The position numbers and the translations under genes were made by a program. Under the pieces are notes generated by a model. It was given only the letters and a program-made list of their open reading frames with translations. It was not told the DNA's origin and did no database searches. Shown piece by piece: positions 16,540 through 25,364 of a DNA stretch of 45,524 bases. This DNA comes from Skermanella aerolata KACC 11604 (lineage in GTDB: Bacteria; Pseudomonadota; Alphaproteobacteria; Azospirillales; Azospirillaceae). The stretch spans positions 1 to 45,524 of the forward strand of contig NZ_AVFK01000049.1 in NCBI RefSeq assembly GCF_000936425.1. The letters run 5' to 3'. Position 1 is the first letter of the stretch. Each line of letters starts with the position of its first letter.

Positions 16540-16853
16540 TTGCCATTTCCATATCCGCGATGCGGTTCGGATTGCAATGCGTTACGGTGCCTGGGTCAAA
16601 CAGCTTTGGGGACTGGCGAACGTACGCTCAATCACTCTGACCGCTTTCGTTCTCCTATTGGGTCCCCTCAACGCCTCAAGGAATACCAAAAACGCAATTC
16701 TGATATTCAAAAATAACACTTGTTGGCTAGCAGCCTTGATTCCGACACCACAAGATATATCAACGCGAACGCCGTTCGCTTGCCAAACTCACCAGATGAT
16801 GTGCATTATGCGCCAGCCTTACCTCGCAAGGTGCGCCTGCATACTTGTATTAG
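16540..16853. other. Intergenic region, no gene seen
   Basis: I see no frame with a credible start and composition. The right half is AT-rich and marks the transition into the AT-rich two-gene module at 16854-17954. Confidence 0.45.
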
Positions 16854-16899
16854 AAAGTCAACATGAAATGTTGACTTTTTGACAAGTTCAGCATAAATT
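16854..16899 (+). promoter_or_regulatory. Probable promoter with overlapping operator dyad
   Basis: A perfect dyad AAAGTCAACAT-GAA-ATGTTGACTTT spans 16854-16878. Its right arm contains TTGACT (16871-16876), a good -35 box, followed after 17 bases by TAAATT (16894-16899) as the -10. A repressor on the dyad would block this promoter. The hairpin followed by a T-run could also act as a terminator, but the spacing of the boxes favours a promoter for the gene at 16963. Confidence 0.5.
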
Positions 16900-16962
16900 G
16901 TTTTGGACAGAGAGCTTGAGCCAAGCAGGTTCAAGCGAAACTTTTTTTGGGGAGTATATACC

Positions 16963-17184
16963 ATGACCGAGCAAGAAAAGTTTCTCGCCCGGTTTGATGT
17001 CATGAAAAAGAATGGACTGATCGACATAAAGTTCTTTGTCCGCCGGAGTACCGGCGTGACAATCGAGGACTTTTTCGCCGACGCCAACCGGATTGAGGAC
17101 GATATCGAAGCTGAGCGCACTGAAAAGCTTGCGGAGTTTCCGCGTCCCCTCCAGCAGTATGGTTTTTTCAGCCACCCTCTCTAG
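16963..17184 (+). CDS. Small protein of unknown function, first gene of AT-rich module
   Basis: The 73-residue product starts at the ATG at 16963, with GGGGAG about 9 bases upstream. The sequence MTEQEKFLARFDVMKKNGLIDIKFFVRRSTGVTIEDFFADANRIEDDIEAERTEKLAEF suggests a helical N-terminus, a short basic strand and an acidic helix. I do not recognise it. It lies between a promoter-operator and a terminator, and its base composition is clearly lower in GC than the surrounding genes, as is the next gene. That suggests both were acquired together. Confidence 0.6.
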   Translation: MTEQEKFLARFDVMKKNGLIDIKFFVRRSTGVTIEDFFADANRIEDDIEAERTEKLAEFPRPLQQYGFFSHPL

Positions 17185-17225
17185 AGGTATATCCTCTAGA
17201 CTAATCTGAATTTGTGAGATATAAA

Positions 17226-17254
17226 GGGCGGGTCATATGATCCGCCCTATTTTT
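17226..17254 (+). terminator. Terminator between the two genes of the AT-rich module
   Basis: The stem GGGCGGGTCAT/ATGATCCGCCC (17226-17247, one mismatch) is followed by TATTTTT. It lies immediately before the start of the next gene and so could also act as an attenuator of it. Confidence 0.7.
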
Positions 17255-17264
17255 GGATTCCCCT

Positions 17265-17954
17265 GTGAGCGACCCTCTGTTCAGACGAATTGATAATCTT
17301 CTTGCCAAGGTTCACCGAGCTGGCTTGTATGATCGTCACCCATACGACCTAAATTCGATTGCTAGTATCATCGTTGCAGACAGCTCGATTGATGAAGTGG
17401 AGTTCCATTCATTCCAGAAGCGCCCCAACAAGAATGGATTGATTGAAGGTTTTTTTAAGTTAATACCGATTGAGATAGGAATATACACAGAAAGCTCTAT
17501 GCTCGCTCGAATATTTATCCGATCTGACCTTGAACCCGAGTGGAGTAGGCTAGTTGCCTGTAAAGAATTATGCCATATTTTATGGCAGGATTTGCCTTCG
17601 TCTCGTGCATCAACGCAAGAGCAGTTATTAAATCAGGTTGAGCACATTCTCAGTGAAAACCCATTTGATGACTCACAAAAAATATGTATTCAAGGACTTA
17701 TCGAGGATTCAGCTCTAGTTGCAGCAATTGAACTGCTCGTGCCCATTGAATTTCGTTTACTGCTGGTCGAGAATTATCAAAATAGGAAAGTCAAACTATC
17801 TGATATATCTGAGCGGTTTGGCGTTCCAGAAGCGGTAATTTCCCTGGTTTTTCAAGAAGATTATATGAAATTTACTTCAAAAGGTCGCAGACACTTCTTC
17901 AAGGAAGCTACTTTTGAAGGCATGGGAAAACGCATATCACACACAAGCCGATAA
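17265..17954 (+). CDS. ImmA/IrrE-like protein with altered zinc motif
   Basis: The product is 229 residues from the GTG at 17265. A TTG at 17253 is possible but lies in the terminator tail. The layout follows ImmA/IrrE metallopeptidases: a helix RLVACKELCHILWQD (K100, E101, H104) where HExxH normally stands, then EDSALVAAIELLVPIEFR, matching the ExxAxxxAxxLLxP helix with the third ligand Glu. A last HTH-like segment LSDISERFGVPEAVISLVFQEDY follows. The first histidine of HExxH is lysine, so ordinary zinc binding is doubtful. It is AT-rich, as is the small gene before it. I infer a regulatory or defence-linked role, with no direct proof. Confidence 0.6.
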   Translation: MSDPLFRRIDNLLAKVHRAGLYDRHPYDLNSIASIIVADSSIDEVEFHSFQKRPNKNGLIEGFFKLIPIEIGIYTESSMLARIFIRSDLEPEWSRLVACKELCHILWQDLPSSRASTQEQLLNQVEHILSENPFDDSQKICIQGLIEDSALVAAIELLVPIEFRLLLVENYQNRKVKLSDISERFGVPEAVISLVFQEDYMKFTSKGRRHFFKEATFEGMGKRISHTSR

Positions 17955-18058
17955 AGAGACGACAATCAGTGAACAAAGGTGTCGGAGTGATGAAACATAG
18001 ATAGCAATCCTTACGGAGTCTTGGCTCCGGAGCTTCCCCCGGCGGTGTTCCGGCAAGC

Positions 18059-18514
18059 GTGCTCGCCCTGCTGGACAGCTACCGCGATACCGGCGTTCAG
18101 CTTCGCGAAGTCGAAGCCGCCCGTGCCAGGATGCTTCCGGCGATCCCGCTCCGCTTCCGGCCGGTCACGGCGGGCAAGGGCGCGTCGCGGTGGCCGGAAT
18201 GGACGCGGGCGGAGTTGAAGGCGCTCGGGCTGCCGCCTTCCATGCCGCTCCGCCCGTCGCAGACGGACTTTGTCCTGTTTTCCAAGTACGGCGCAGCGCC
18301 CGGCTCCGCAAGCCGGGTGGAAGCGGATCGGCGGCATCGGGTTCTTCTCGATGCGTGGCACGACCGGCGGAACGTTCAGAAGGAATGGTTCAGCCGCACC
18401 GGCCTCGACGTGATCGAGCGGCGGCGCAGCGGCCTGTTGGCCGACAAGCACCGGATCGAGCGGGAATTGATGGCGTTGATGATCGGCCCTGACAAAGCCG
18501 CCACCGACGCCTGA
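18059..18514 (+). CDS. Hypothetical protein, possibly lacking its N-terminus
   Basis: From a GTG at 18059 it gives 151 residues with normal high-GC codon use. It is basic and helical, with a central segment RWPEWTRAELKALGLPPSMPLRPSQTDFVLFSKYG and a charged C-terminal helix ERRRSGLLADKHRIERELMALM. I do not recognise the family. The frame stays open back to a TAG at 18002 with protein-like sequence (SLRSLGSGASPGGVPAS) but no start or ribosome site. It may be a truncated gene joined to the AT-rich module at its 3' edge. Confidence 0.4.
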   Translation: MLALLDSYRDTGVQLREVEAARARMLPAIPLRFRPVTAGKGASRWPEWTRAELKALGLPPSMPLRPSQTDFVLFSKYGAAPGSASRVEADRRHRVLLDAWHDRRNVQKEWFSRTGLDVIERRRSGLLADKHRIERELMALMIGPDKAATDA

Positions 18515-18887
18515 CCCGGAAGCCCCGGCGGCGGGTTGTCTCCGCTGCCGGAGCACGGTTGCGGCTTGCGGTTCGTTACGGTTTGCGGCGCGTCGTTCCG
18601 GGAGCGGTCAATGGGGCGGTCCTGCCGCGACTTGCCGATTGCGCAACCCATCCGTGGTTATTCGTGTCCATCCGTGTTCCTGTCCCTGTCGCCACGAGCA
18701 CTCCGGGCATTCTGAAGGGGCTGCTTCGGCTTGGCCGGGATCGGCGTCGAGTTGGGCCATGACGCCGGGTCAGGCGTTGGTCCGGTCCTTGGAGCCCGAT
18801 GCTTGAAGGAGTTGCCGTGTTGCGGAGGACAGCGTCACGCCGGCGGGGTGGATGCGGCTGCCGTAGTCTTCGCGTCTTCAGGTTGAA
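18515..18887. other. Intergenic region, no gene seen
   Basis: Open frames exist on both strands but are Arg/Pro-rich and start without ribosome sites. The words CATCCGTGGTTATTCGTG and TCCATCCGTG near 18648-18680 form a short imperfect direct repeat. Nothing else is recognisable. Confidence 0.4.
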
Positions 18888-18939
18888 GTCATCCCGGCAA
18901 GTTTCGCCGGGAGATGCCAAGATCAAGTCTTGGGATGAC
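18888..18939. repeat. Cruciform-like nested inverted repeat
   Basis: The outer arms GTCATCCC (18888-18895) and GGGATGAC (18932-18939) enclose two hairpins, CCCGGC/GCCGGG (18893-18911) and CCAAGA/TCTTGG (18917-18933). The GTCATCCC...GGGATGAC frame is a common type of intergenic palindromic repeat in proteobacteria. It lies about 70 bases after the end of the convergent EamA gene. Confidence 0.55.
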
Positions 18940-19008
18940 GGTTGGGTGGAGGAGAACACCCGCGAGATGCATTAGAACGCCTAAATCAGCGTTCTGGAGA
19001 CGCCCACG

Positions 19009-19929
19009 TCAGCGCGTCCCCCGCCGCCCCGTCACCACCTCGTGGCTCGCCAGCAAGGCTCCGCCGACGATCAGCCCGCACGCCGCCCAGACCGTCCAGT
19101 GACCCGGCGTCAGCCCGAAGCCGATCAGCAGCAGCGTGGACAGCAGCGGCGACGCATACGACAGGGCACCCAGCGCCCGGATGTCGCCGCGCTTGACCCC
19201 ATGGTCCCAGGCGAAGAAGGCGGCTCCGACCGGCCCGATCCCAAGCCCGGCCAGCGCCAGCCAGCCGATCCCGTCGTCCGGCCAGACCGTCGTCTCCCAC
19301 GCCAGATGACACCCCAGCGCCAGAGCCGCCGTGACGAGGCAGAAGCCGGAAACCGCGTCGGTCGGCACTTTGCCGAAGCGCCGGTTCAGCAGCGAATACG
19401 TCGTCCAGATCAGGGCGCTGCCCAGCGCCGCGACGTAGCCGGCCAGATACTCGGTGCGGATCGTGAAACCGCTGCCCTTCGTCACCAGCAGCCCCGTACC
19501 GGCCAGCCCGGCGAGGGCTCCCGCGATATGCCACCAGCGCAAACGCTCGCCCGGCAGCAGGGCCGAGAACAGCACGATGAACAGCGGCCACATGTAGTTG
19601 ATCAGGTTGGCTTCCACCGCCGGCGCTGATTTCAGCGACAGGAAGTACAGGAAATGGAAGCCGAACAGCCCGCCCACGTTCAGCAGCCAGACGGCGGCCG
19701 GCTGCCGCAGGGCGCGAAGCGGATCGCGCCGTCCCGCCAGTGTGCCGCAGATCCCCGTCACTCCGCCGATGGCAAATGCGACCGCCACCGTCTGGAACGG
19801 AGGCAGGGTGCCGGTTAGCGCCGTCAGCGGCGCCAGCAGCGCCCACATCAGGATCGCGGAAATACCGATCAGCGTGGCGCGGCCGGCGGCGGGGCTTGTT
19901 GTCGCGCCAACGGTGGAAGAACTGCTCAT
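19009..19929 (-). CDS. EamA/DMT-family transporter
   Basis: This inner-membrane protein has 306 residues and about ten helices arranged as two EamA repeats. Marks are ISAILMWALLAPLTALTG in helix 1, FHFLYFLSLKSAPAVEANLINYMWPLFIVLFSALLPGERL, and in the second half GSALIWTTYSLLNRRFG and LGALSYASPLLSTLLLIGFG. The ANLINYMWPL wording resembles the YddG aromatic amino acid exporter group. It is divergent from the sox operon across a 148-base gap, so a link to amino acid or amine metabolism is possible. Confidence 0.85.
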   Translation of the reverse strand: MSSSSTVGATTSPAAGRATLIGISAILMWALLAPLTALTGTLPPFQTVAVAFAIGGVTGICGTLAGRRDPLRALRQPAAVWLLNVGGLFGFHFLYFLSLKSAPAVEANLINYMWPLFIVLFSALLPGERLRWWHIAGALAGLAGTGLLVTKGSGFTIRTEYLAGYVAALGSALIWTTYSLLNRRFGKVPTDAVSGFCLVTAALALGCHLAWETTVWPDDGIGWLALAGLGIGPVGAAFFAWDHGVKRGDIRALGALSYASPLLSTLLLIGFGLTPGHWTVWAACGLIVGGALLASHEVVTGRRGTR

Positions 19930-19945
19930 TGTCGATTTCTGACGC

Positions 19946-19975
19946 TTGATAAGGAACGGATGTCGCTTTTGTTAT
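19946..19975 (+). promoter_or_regulatory. Possible promoter of the sox operon
   Basis: TTGATA (19946-19951) and TGTTAT (19970-19975) are spaced by 18 bases in the gap between the divergent EamA and soxB genes. TGTCGA at 19930 and TGTCGC at 19961 flank the -35 and could be activator half-sites. This rests on sequence likeness only. Confidence 0.3.
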
Positions 19976-20077
19976 GCCGAATCGGCTGCTGCATTCTAGC
20001 AGTCCGACCCCGTTCCGCCATACCCTTCGGCCCAAGGGCAGGACAAGGTCCGGGACCAAGGGACAGGTGAGGCTGGC

Positions 20078-21328
20078 ATGGCAAAGTATTCGATTTTCTC
20101 CCTCGTGAAGAACGCGCTGTCCCATCATCAGAACTGGGACCGGGCGTGGCGCGACAACCGTCCCAAGGACAGCTACGACGTCATCATCATCGGCGGCGGC
20201 GGGCACGGGCTGGCGACGGCCTATTACCTTGCCAAGGAACACGGCATCACCAATGTCGCCGTGCTGGAAAAGGGCTGGCTGGGCGGCGGCAATACCGGCC
20301 GCAACACCACCATCATCCGGTCCAACTACCTGTGGGACGAAAGCGCCGCCCTGTACGAGAAGTCGCTCCAGCTTTACGAAGGCCTGAGCCAGGACCTCAA
20401 CTACAACATCATGTTCAGCCAGCGCGGCGTGCTGAACCTCGCCCATAACCTGGGCGACGTGCGCGAAGCGATGCGCCGGGTCCACGCACTCCGCCTCAAC
20501 GGCATCGACAGCGAGTGGCTGACGACCGAACAGGTCAAGGAATTCTGCCCGATCATCAATGACTCGCGCCAAGTCCGCTACCCGATCATGGGCGGCACCT
20601 TGCAGCGCCGCGCCGGCACTGCCCGCCACGACGCGGTCGCCTGGGGCTTCGCCCGTGCCGCCAGCGCACGCGGCGTCGACATCATTCAGAACTGCGAGGT
20701 CAAGGGCATCCGCCGCGAGGGCGGCAAGGTCGTGGGCGTCGACACCAGCATGGGCTACATCAAGGCCGGCAAGGTCGGCATCGTCGCCGCCGGTCATTCC
20801 AGCGTGCTGGCCGAGATGGCCGATATCCGCCTGCCGGTCGAAAGCCACCCGCTCCAGGCCCTGGTGTCGGAGCCGGTCAAGCCGGTGATCGACTGCGTCG
20901 TGATGTCCAACGCCGTCCACGTCTATGTCAGCCAGTCCGACAAGGGCGAGCTGGTGATCGGGGCCGGCGTCGATGCCTATACCTCCTATGGCCAGCGTGG
21001 CAGCTTCCACGTGATCGAGCACCAGATGGGCGCACTGCTGGAGCTGTTCCCGATCTTCAGCCGGCTGCGCATGCTGCGCCAGTGGGGCGGCATCGTCGAT
21101 GTCTGCCCGGACGCCAGCCCGATCATCTCGAAGACGCCGGTGGACAACCTGTTCATCAACTGCGGCTGGGGGACAGGCGGCTTCAAGGCGACACCCGGCT
21201 CGGGCTTCGTCTTCGCCCACACGCTGGCTCAGGGGCAGCCGCACGCGCTGAACGCCGCCTTCGGGCTGAACCGCTTCGAGACCGGCTACCTGATCGACGA
21301 ACACGGCGCCGCCGCCGTCGCCCACTAA
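20078..21328 (+). CDS. soxB: Sarcosine oxidase, beta subunit
   Basis: This is the catalytic FAD subunit of the heterotetrameric enzyme that oxidises sarcosine to glycine, passing the methyl group to tetrahydrofolate. The 416 residues begin with [20 protein letters not shown]. The dinucleotide fold [22 protein letters not shown] is at about 35-56, followed by [24 protein letters not shown], which carries the flavin-contact segment typical of SoxB, and near the end [18 protein letters not shown] precedes the ATG. It is the first gene of the soxBDAG order. Confidence 0.96.
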   Translation: MAKYSIFSLVKNALSHHQNWDRAWRDNRPKDSYDVIIIGGGGHGLATAYYLAKEHGITNVAVLEKGWLGGGNTGRNTTIIRSNYLWDESAALYEKSLQLYEGLSQDLNYNIMFSQRGVLNLAHNLGDVREAMRRVHALRLNGIDSEWLTTEQVKEFCPIINDSRQVRYPIMGGTLQRRAGTARHDAVAWGFARAASARGVDIIQNCEVKGIRREGGKVVGVDTSMGYIKAGKVGIVAAGHSSVLAEMADIRLPVESHPLQALVSEPVKPVIDCVVMSNAVHVYVSQSDKGELVIGAGVDAYTSYGQRGSFHVIEHQMGALLELFPIFSRLRMLRQWGGIVDVCPDASPIISKTPVDNLFINCGWGTGGFKATPGSGFVFAHTLAQGQPHALNAAFGLNRFETGYLIDEHGAAAVAH

Positions 21329-21344
21329 GACCGAGGAACCGACC

Positions 21345-21686
21345 ATGCTGACGATCAACTGCCCCTGGTGCGGCCCCCGCGACGAGACCGAATTCGGCTT
21401 CGGCGGCGAAGCGCACCGTACCCGCCCGGCCGACCCCTCCGCCCTCAGCGACGCCGAATGGGCCGAGTTCCTTTTTATGCGGACCAACCCCAAGGGCCTG
21501 CACCGCGAGCGCTGGGTCCACAGCCACGGCTGCCGCCGCTGGTTCAACGTCGAGCGCCACACCGTCACCAACGAGATCACGCGGGTCTATCAGATGGGCA
21601 GCGCCTCGGAAGCCGCTGAAACCGCACCCGCCGCCGAACAAGCGCCCGCAACCGCCGCCATCGAGAAGCAGGGAAGCCGGTCATGA
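21345..21686 (+). CDS. soxD: Sarcosine oxidase, delta subunit
   Basis: This small zinc-binding subunit has 113 residues. Zinc ligands are visible as CPWC (Cys6, Cys9) and HSHGC (His59, His61, Cys63), followed by RRWFNVERHTVTNEI, a standard SoxD signature. The C-terminal 30 residues are Ala/Glu-rich and probably disordered. It overlaps soxA by four bases (ATGA), so translation is coupled. Confidence 0.95.
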   Translation: MLTINCPWCGPRDETEFGFGGEAHRTRPADPSALSDAEWAEFLFMRTNPKGLHRERWVHSHGCRRWFNVERHTVTNEITRVYQMGSASEAAETAPAAEQAPATAAIEKQGSRS

Positions 21687-24600
21687 CCAAGGCTGAGTTC
21701 CGCACCCCCACCGGCGGCCGGATCGACCGGGGCCGCCCTGTCAACTTCACCTTCAACGGCAAGGCGCTCCAGGGCTACGCCGGCGACACCCTCGCCTCGG
21801 CCCTGCTCGCCAACGGCATCCATCTGGTCGGCCGCAGCTTCAAGTATCACCGCCCGCGCGGCATCCTGTCCGCCGGCTCGGAAGAGCCGAACGCGCTGAT
21901 CCAGCTCGAGCGCGGCAACCGGACCGAACCGAACCTGCGCGCCACCCAGATCGAGATCTACGAAGGCCTGGTTGCCAGCAGCCAGAACGCGTGGCCCAAC
22001 GTCGAGACCGACGTCGGTTCGATCAACAATGTCCTGTCGAAGATCTTCGTCGCCGGCTTCTACTACAAGACCTTCATGCATCCGCAGAGCTTCTGGATGA
22101 AGGTCTACGAACCGGTGATCCGCCGGGCCGCCGGCCTCGGCAAGGCCCCGGTCGAGCCCGACCCCGACTTCTACGACAAGATGCACATCCACTGCGACGT
22201 GCTGGTCGCCGGCTCCGGCCCCGCCGGTCTGATGGCGGCACTGGCCGCAGCCAAGACGGGCGCCCGCGTCGTCATCGCCGACGAGCAGAACGAGTTCGGC
22301 GGCTCGCTGCTGGCTTCACGTGAAACCATCGACGGCAAGCCGGCTGCCGACTGGGTCCGCGACACGGTCGAGGAACTGAAGCGCTTCCCCGAGGTTCGCC
22401 TGTTGCCGCGCACCACCGTCACCGGCTATTACGACCACAACTACCTGATCATGGCGGAGCGCCGCACCGACCACCTGCCGCGCGGCTTGGCCCCCAAGGT
22501 CTCGCGCCAGCGTCTATGGAAGGTCCGCGCAAGCCAAGTGGTTCTGGCGACCGGCGCCCACGAACGTCCCCTGGTGTTCGCCGACAACGACCGGCCCGGC
22601 GTCATGCTGGCCGATGCCGCCCGCACCTACGCCAACCGCTTCGGCACTCTGCCGGGCAAGCGCGCCGTCGTCCTGACCAACAACGACAGCGCCTATCAGG
22701 CAGCCCTCGACCTTGCCGACGCCGGTGTCGCCATCGCCGCCATCGTCGATCTGCGCACCCAGCTCGGCGGTCCCCTGGCGGCGCAAGCCAAGCAGCGCGG
22801 CATCCGCATCCTGACCAACTCGGCCGTCACCGCGACCTACGGCGCCAAGCGGGTGACCGGCGTCGATGTCATGACGATCAACGGCTCGGGCGAATCCGTC
22901 ATCGGCGCTCCGACGAAGATCGACTGCGACCTCGTCCTGATGTCGGGCGGCTGGAACCCCGCCGTCCACCTGTTCTCCCAGTCCACCGGCAAGCTGCGCT
23001 ACGACGACGCGTTGGCGTGCTTCGTCCCCAACGTCTCGATGCAGGCGGAACGGTCGGCGGGAGCCTGCAAGGCGACCTTCACGCTGGCCGGCTGCCTTGC
23101 CGAAGGGGCGGCGGCGGGTGCCGAAGCCGCCAAGGCGGCGGGCCATGGCGAGGGTGAGGTTCCAGCACTCCCGTCGGTCGAGCGGACCGAACCGCAGCAG
23201 CCGATCCGCCCGCTCTGGGTCGTTCCCTCGACCGATCTGGTCGGGCACGGTAAGGCCAAGCACTTCGTCGATTTCCAGAACGACGTCTCCGCCGCCGACG
23301 TGCTGCTGGCGTCCCGCGAAGGCTATCAGTCGGTCGAGCACCTGAAGCGTTACACCACGACTGGCATGGGCACCGACCAGGGCAAGACCTCCAACGTCAA
23401 CGCCTTGGCGATCCTGGCGAAGTCGCTGGCCTCTCCCATCCCGCAGGTCGGCACCACGACTTTCCGCCCGCCCTATACGCCGACGACCTACGGCGTGCTG
23501 GCCGGCCGCGATGTCGGGGAACTGGCCGATCCCGCGCGCCACACGCCGATGCATTCCTGGCACGTCGCCCACAACGCGCTGTTCGAGGATGTCGGGCAGT
23601 GGAAGCGCCCCTGGTACTTCCCGCAAGGGTCCGAGGACCTGCATGCCGCCGTCCGGCGCGAATGCCGCGCCGTCCGCTCAAGCGTCGGCGTGCTCGACGC
23701 TTCGACCCTGGGCAAAATCGACATCCAGGGTCCCGACGCGGCGCAGTTCCTCAACCGGGTCTACACCAACGCCTTCCTCAAGCTGGAAATCGGCAAGTGC
23801 CGCTACGGCGTGATGTGCAAGGAAGACGGCATGGTGATGGACGACGGCGTCACTACGCGCCTGGGGCCGAACCATTTCCTGATGACCACCACCACCGGCA
23901 ACGCCGCCAAGGTGCTGGACTGGCTGGAAGACTACCTTCAGACGGAATGGCCGGATCTGCGCGTCTTCCTGACCTCCGTCACCGAGCACTACGCCACGGC
24001 CTCGATCGCCGGTCCCAAGGCCCGCGAGGTGGTGGCGGAACTGGCGCCCGATCTGGACATGAGCGCCGAAGCCTTCCCGTACATGTCCTATCGCGAAGCC
24101 GTGGTCGCAGGCGTGCCGGCCCGCATCTTCCGCATCAGCTTCACGGGCGAGCTGTCCTACGAGATCAACGTGCCGGCCTATAACGGCCTGTATGTCTGGG
24201 AACAGATCATGCGCGTCGGCGCCAAGCACGGCATCACGCCGTATGGCACCGAAACCATGCACGTGCTGCGCGCCGAGAAGGGCTACATCATCGTCGGCCA
24301 GGAAACCGACGCGACGGTGACGCCGCAGGACCTCGGCATGGGCTGGGTCGTGTCCAAGCAGAAGCCCGACTTCATCGGCAAGCGCTCCTTCAGCCGCGAG
24401 GACACGTCGCGGAGCGACCGCAAGCAACTGGTCGGACTGCTGACGGAAGACCCGAACGAAGTCCTGCCCGAAGGCGCGCAGCTTACCGCAACCGCCGACG
24501 GTCATCCTCCGATCCCGATGATCGGCCACGTCACGTCCAGCTACTACAGCGAGACGCTGGGTCGTTCGATCGCCCTTGCCCTCGTCAAGGACGGTTTCCA

Positions 24601-24706
24601 GCGGATGGACCAGCACATCTTCGCGCCGCTGGGCGGCAAGACCGTCAAGTGCGCCGTCACCAAACCCGTGTTCTACGATCCCGAGGGAGTGCGTCTCCAT
24701 GGCTGA
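21683..24706 (+). CDS. soxA: Sarcosine oxidase, alpha subunit
   Basis: The large subunit (1007 residues) binds NAD and tetrahydrofolate. The N-terminal ferredoxin-like domain (about 10-100, [22 protein letters not shown]) lacks iron-sulfur cysteines, as in the family. A nucleotide-binding fold starts at [29 protein letters not shown] (about 173). The C-terminal half from about residue 600 is a GcvT-like folate domain ([30 protein letters not shown], ending with the AAFGKPVF-type segment). Length is normal. It shares eight bases with soxG. Confidence 0.96.
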   Translation: [1007 protein letters not shown]

Positions 24707-25295
24707 TACTCTGATCCGTCAGGGCGGTGCGACCCGCTTCACCCAGGCCGTGGCTTCCCTTGGCGCCAACACCGGTAACGGCACCCGCCTCGCCGAACTG
24801 ACGCCGCCCGGCCAGATCAACCTGCGCGGACGCCCCTCCGATCCGCGCTTCGTCCGGACCGTCGGCGCGGTACTGGGTTGCGTGCTGCCGCTCAACGCCA
24901 ACACGGTGACCTCCGCCGCCGAAGTGACCGTGCTCTGGCTCGGCCCCGACGAATGGCTGCTGGTAACTCCGGCGGGCGAGGAAACCGCCCTGATCGCGCG
25001 GCTGCGCGAAGCGCTCGGCGACATCCACGCCGCCGTCACCGACGTCACCGGCAACCGCACCCGCCTGCGGCTGTCCGGCCCCGGCGCCCGTGAAACCCTG
25101 ATGAAGGGATGCAGCCTGGACTTGCATCCCCGCGGCTTCCGCCCCGGCCAATGCGCCCAGACCCTGCTGGCCCGTGGCGGCATCATCCTGCACCAGATCG
25201 ACGACGCTCCTACATACGACATCTACCCGCGCCGCTCCTTCTCCGAATACACCTGGATGTGGCTGAGCGACGCGGTGGCGGAATACCAGCGCTGA
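24699..25295 (+). CDS. soxG: Sarcosine oxidase, gamma subunit
   Basis: This fourth subunit has 198 residues from the ATG at 24699, which lies inside the end of soxA. Recognisable parts are LAELTPPGQINLRGRPSDPRFVRTVGAVLGCVLP, VLWLGPDEWLLVTP, AVTDVTGNRTRLRLSGPGARETLMKGCSLDLHPRGF and YDIYPRRSFSEYTWMWLSDA. All are typical of SoxG, which shares the GcvT-like fold. It closes the soxBDAG cluster. An inverted REP pair separates it from sdaA. Confidence 0.94.
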   Translation: MADTLIRQGGATRFTQAVASLGANTGNGTRLAELTPPGQINLRGRPSDPRFVRTVGAVLGCVLPLNANTVTSAAEVTVLWLGPDEWLLVTPAGEETALIARLREALGDIHAAVTDVTGNRTRLRLSGPGARETLMKGCSLDLHPRGFRPGQCAQTLLARGGIILHQIDDAPTYDIYPRRSFSEYTWMWLSDAVAEYQR

Positions 25296-25303
25296 AGTTC
25301 GCG

Positions 25304-25364
25304 GTGTTGGGCCACGGCCCAACCTACAGGCTCCCGCTTCGTAGGTTGGGCCGTGGCCCAACAC
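25304..25364. repeat. Inverted REP pair (BIME-like), family A, copy 1
   Basis: Perfect 24-base arms (25304-25327 and 25341-25364) with a 13-base spacer. Each arm contains the smaller palindrome TTGGGCC-AC/GT-GGCCCAA next to a GTAG foot facing the centre. It sits between the soxG stop and the sdaA ribosome site, so it would form a strong hairpin in the operon mRNA. Confidence 0.88.

Noticed and set aside
16888-17175. Minus-strand frame opposite the small AT-rich gene
   Set aside because: The plus-strand gene has a GGGGAG ribosome site, a promoter and a terminator; the minus frame has none.
18011-18556. 181-codon minus-strand frame opposite the 18059 gene
   Set aside because: Arg/Pro-rich with no ribosome site. 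The plus frame looks more protein-like, though neither is proven.
18986-21580. 864-codon minus-strand frame across EamA and soxBD
   Set aside because: It runs in another frame through the intergenic region and antisense to soxB, with no ribosome site and no family match.
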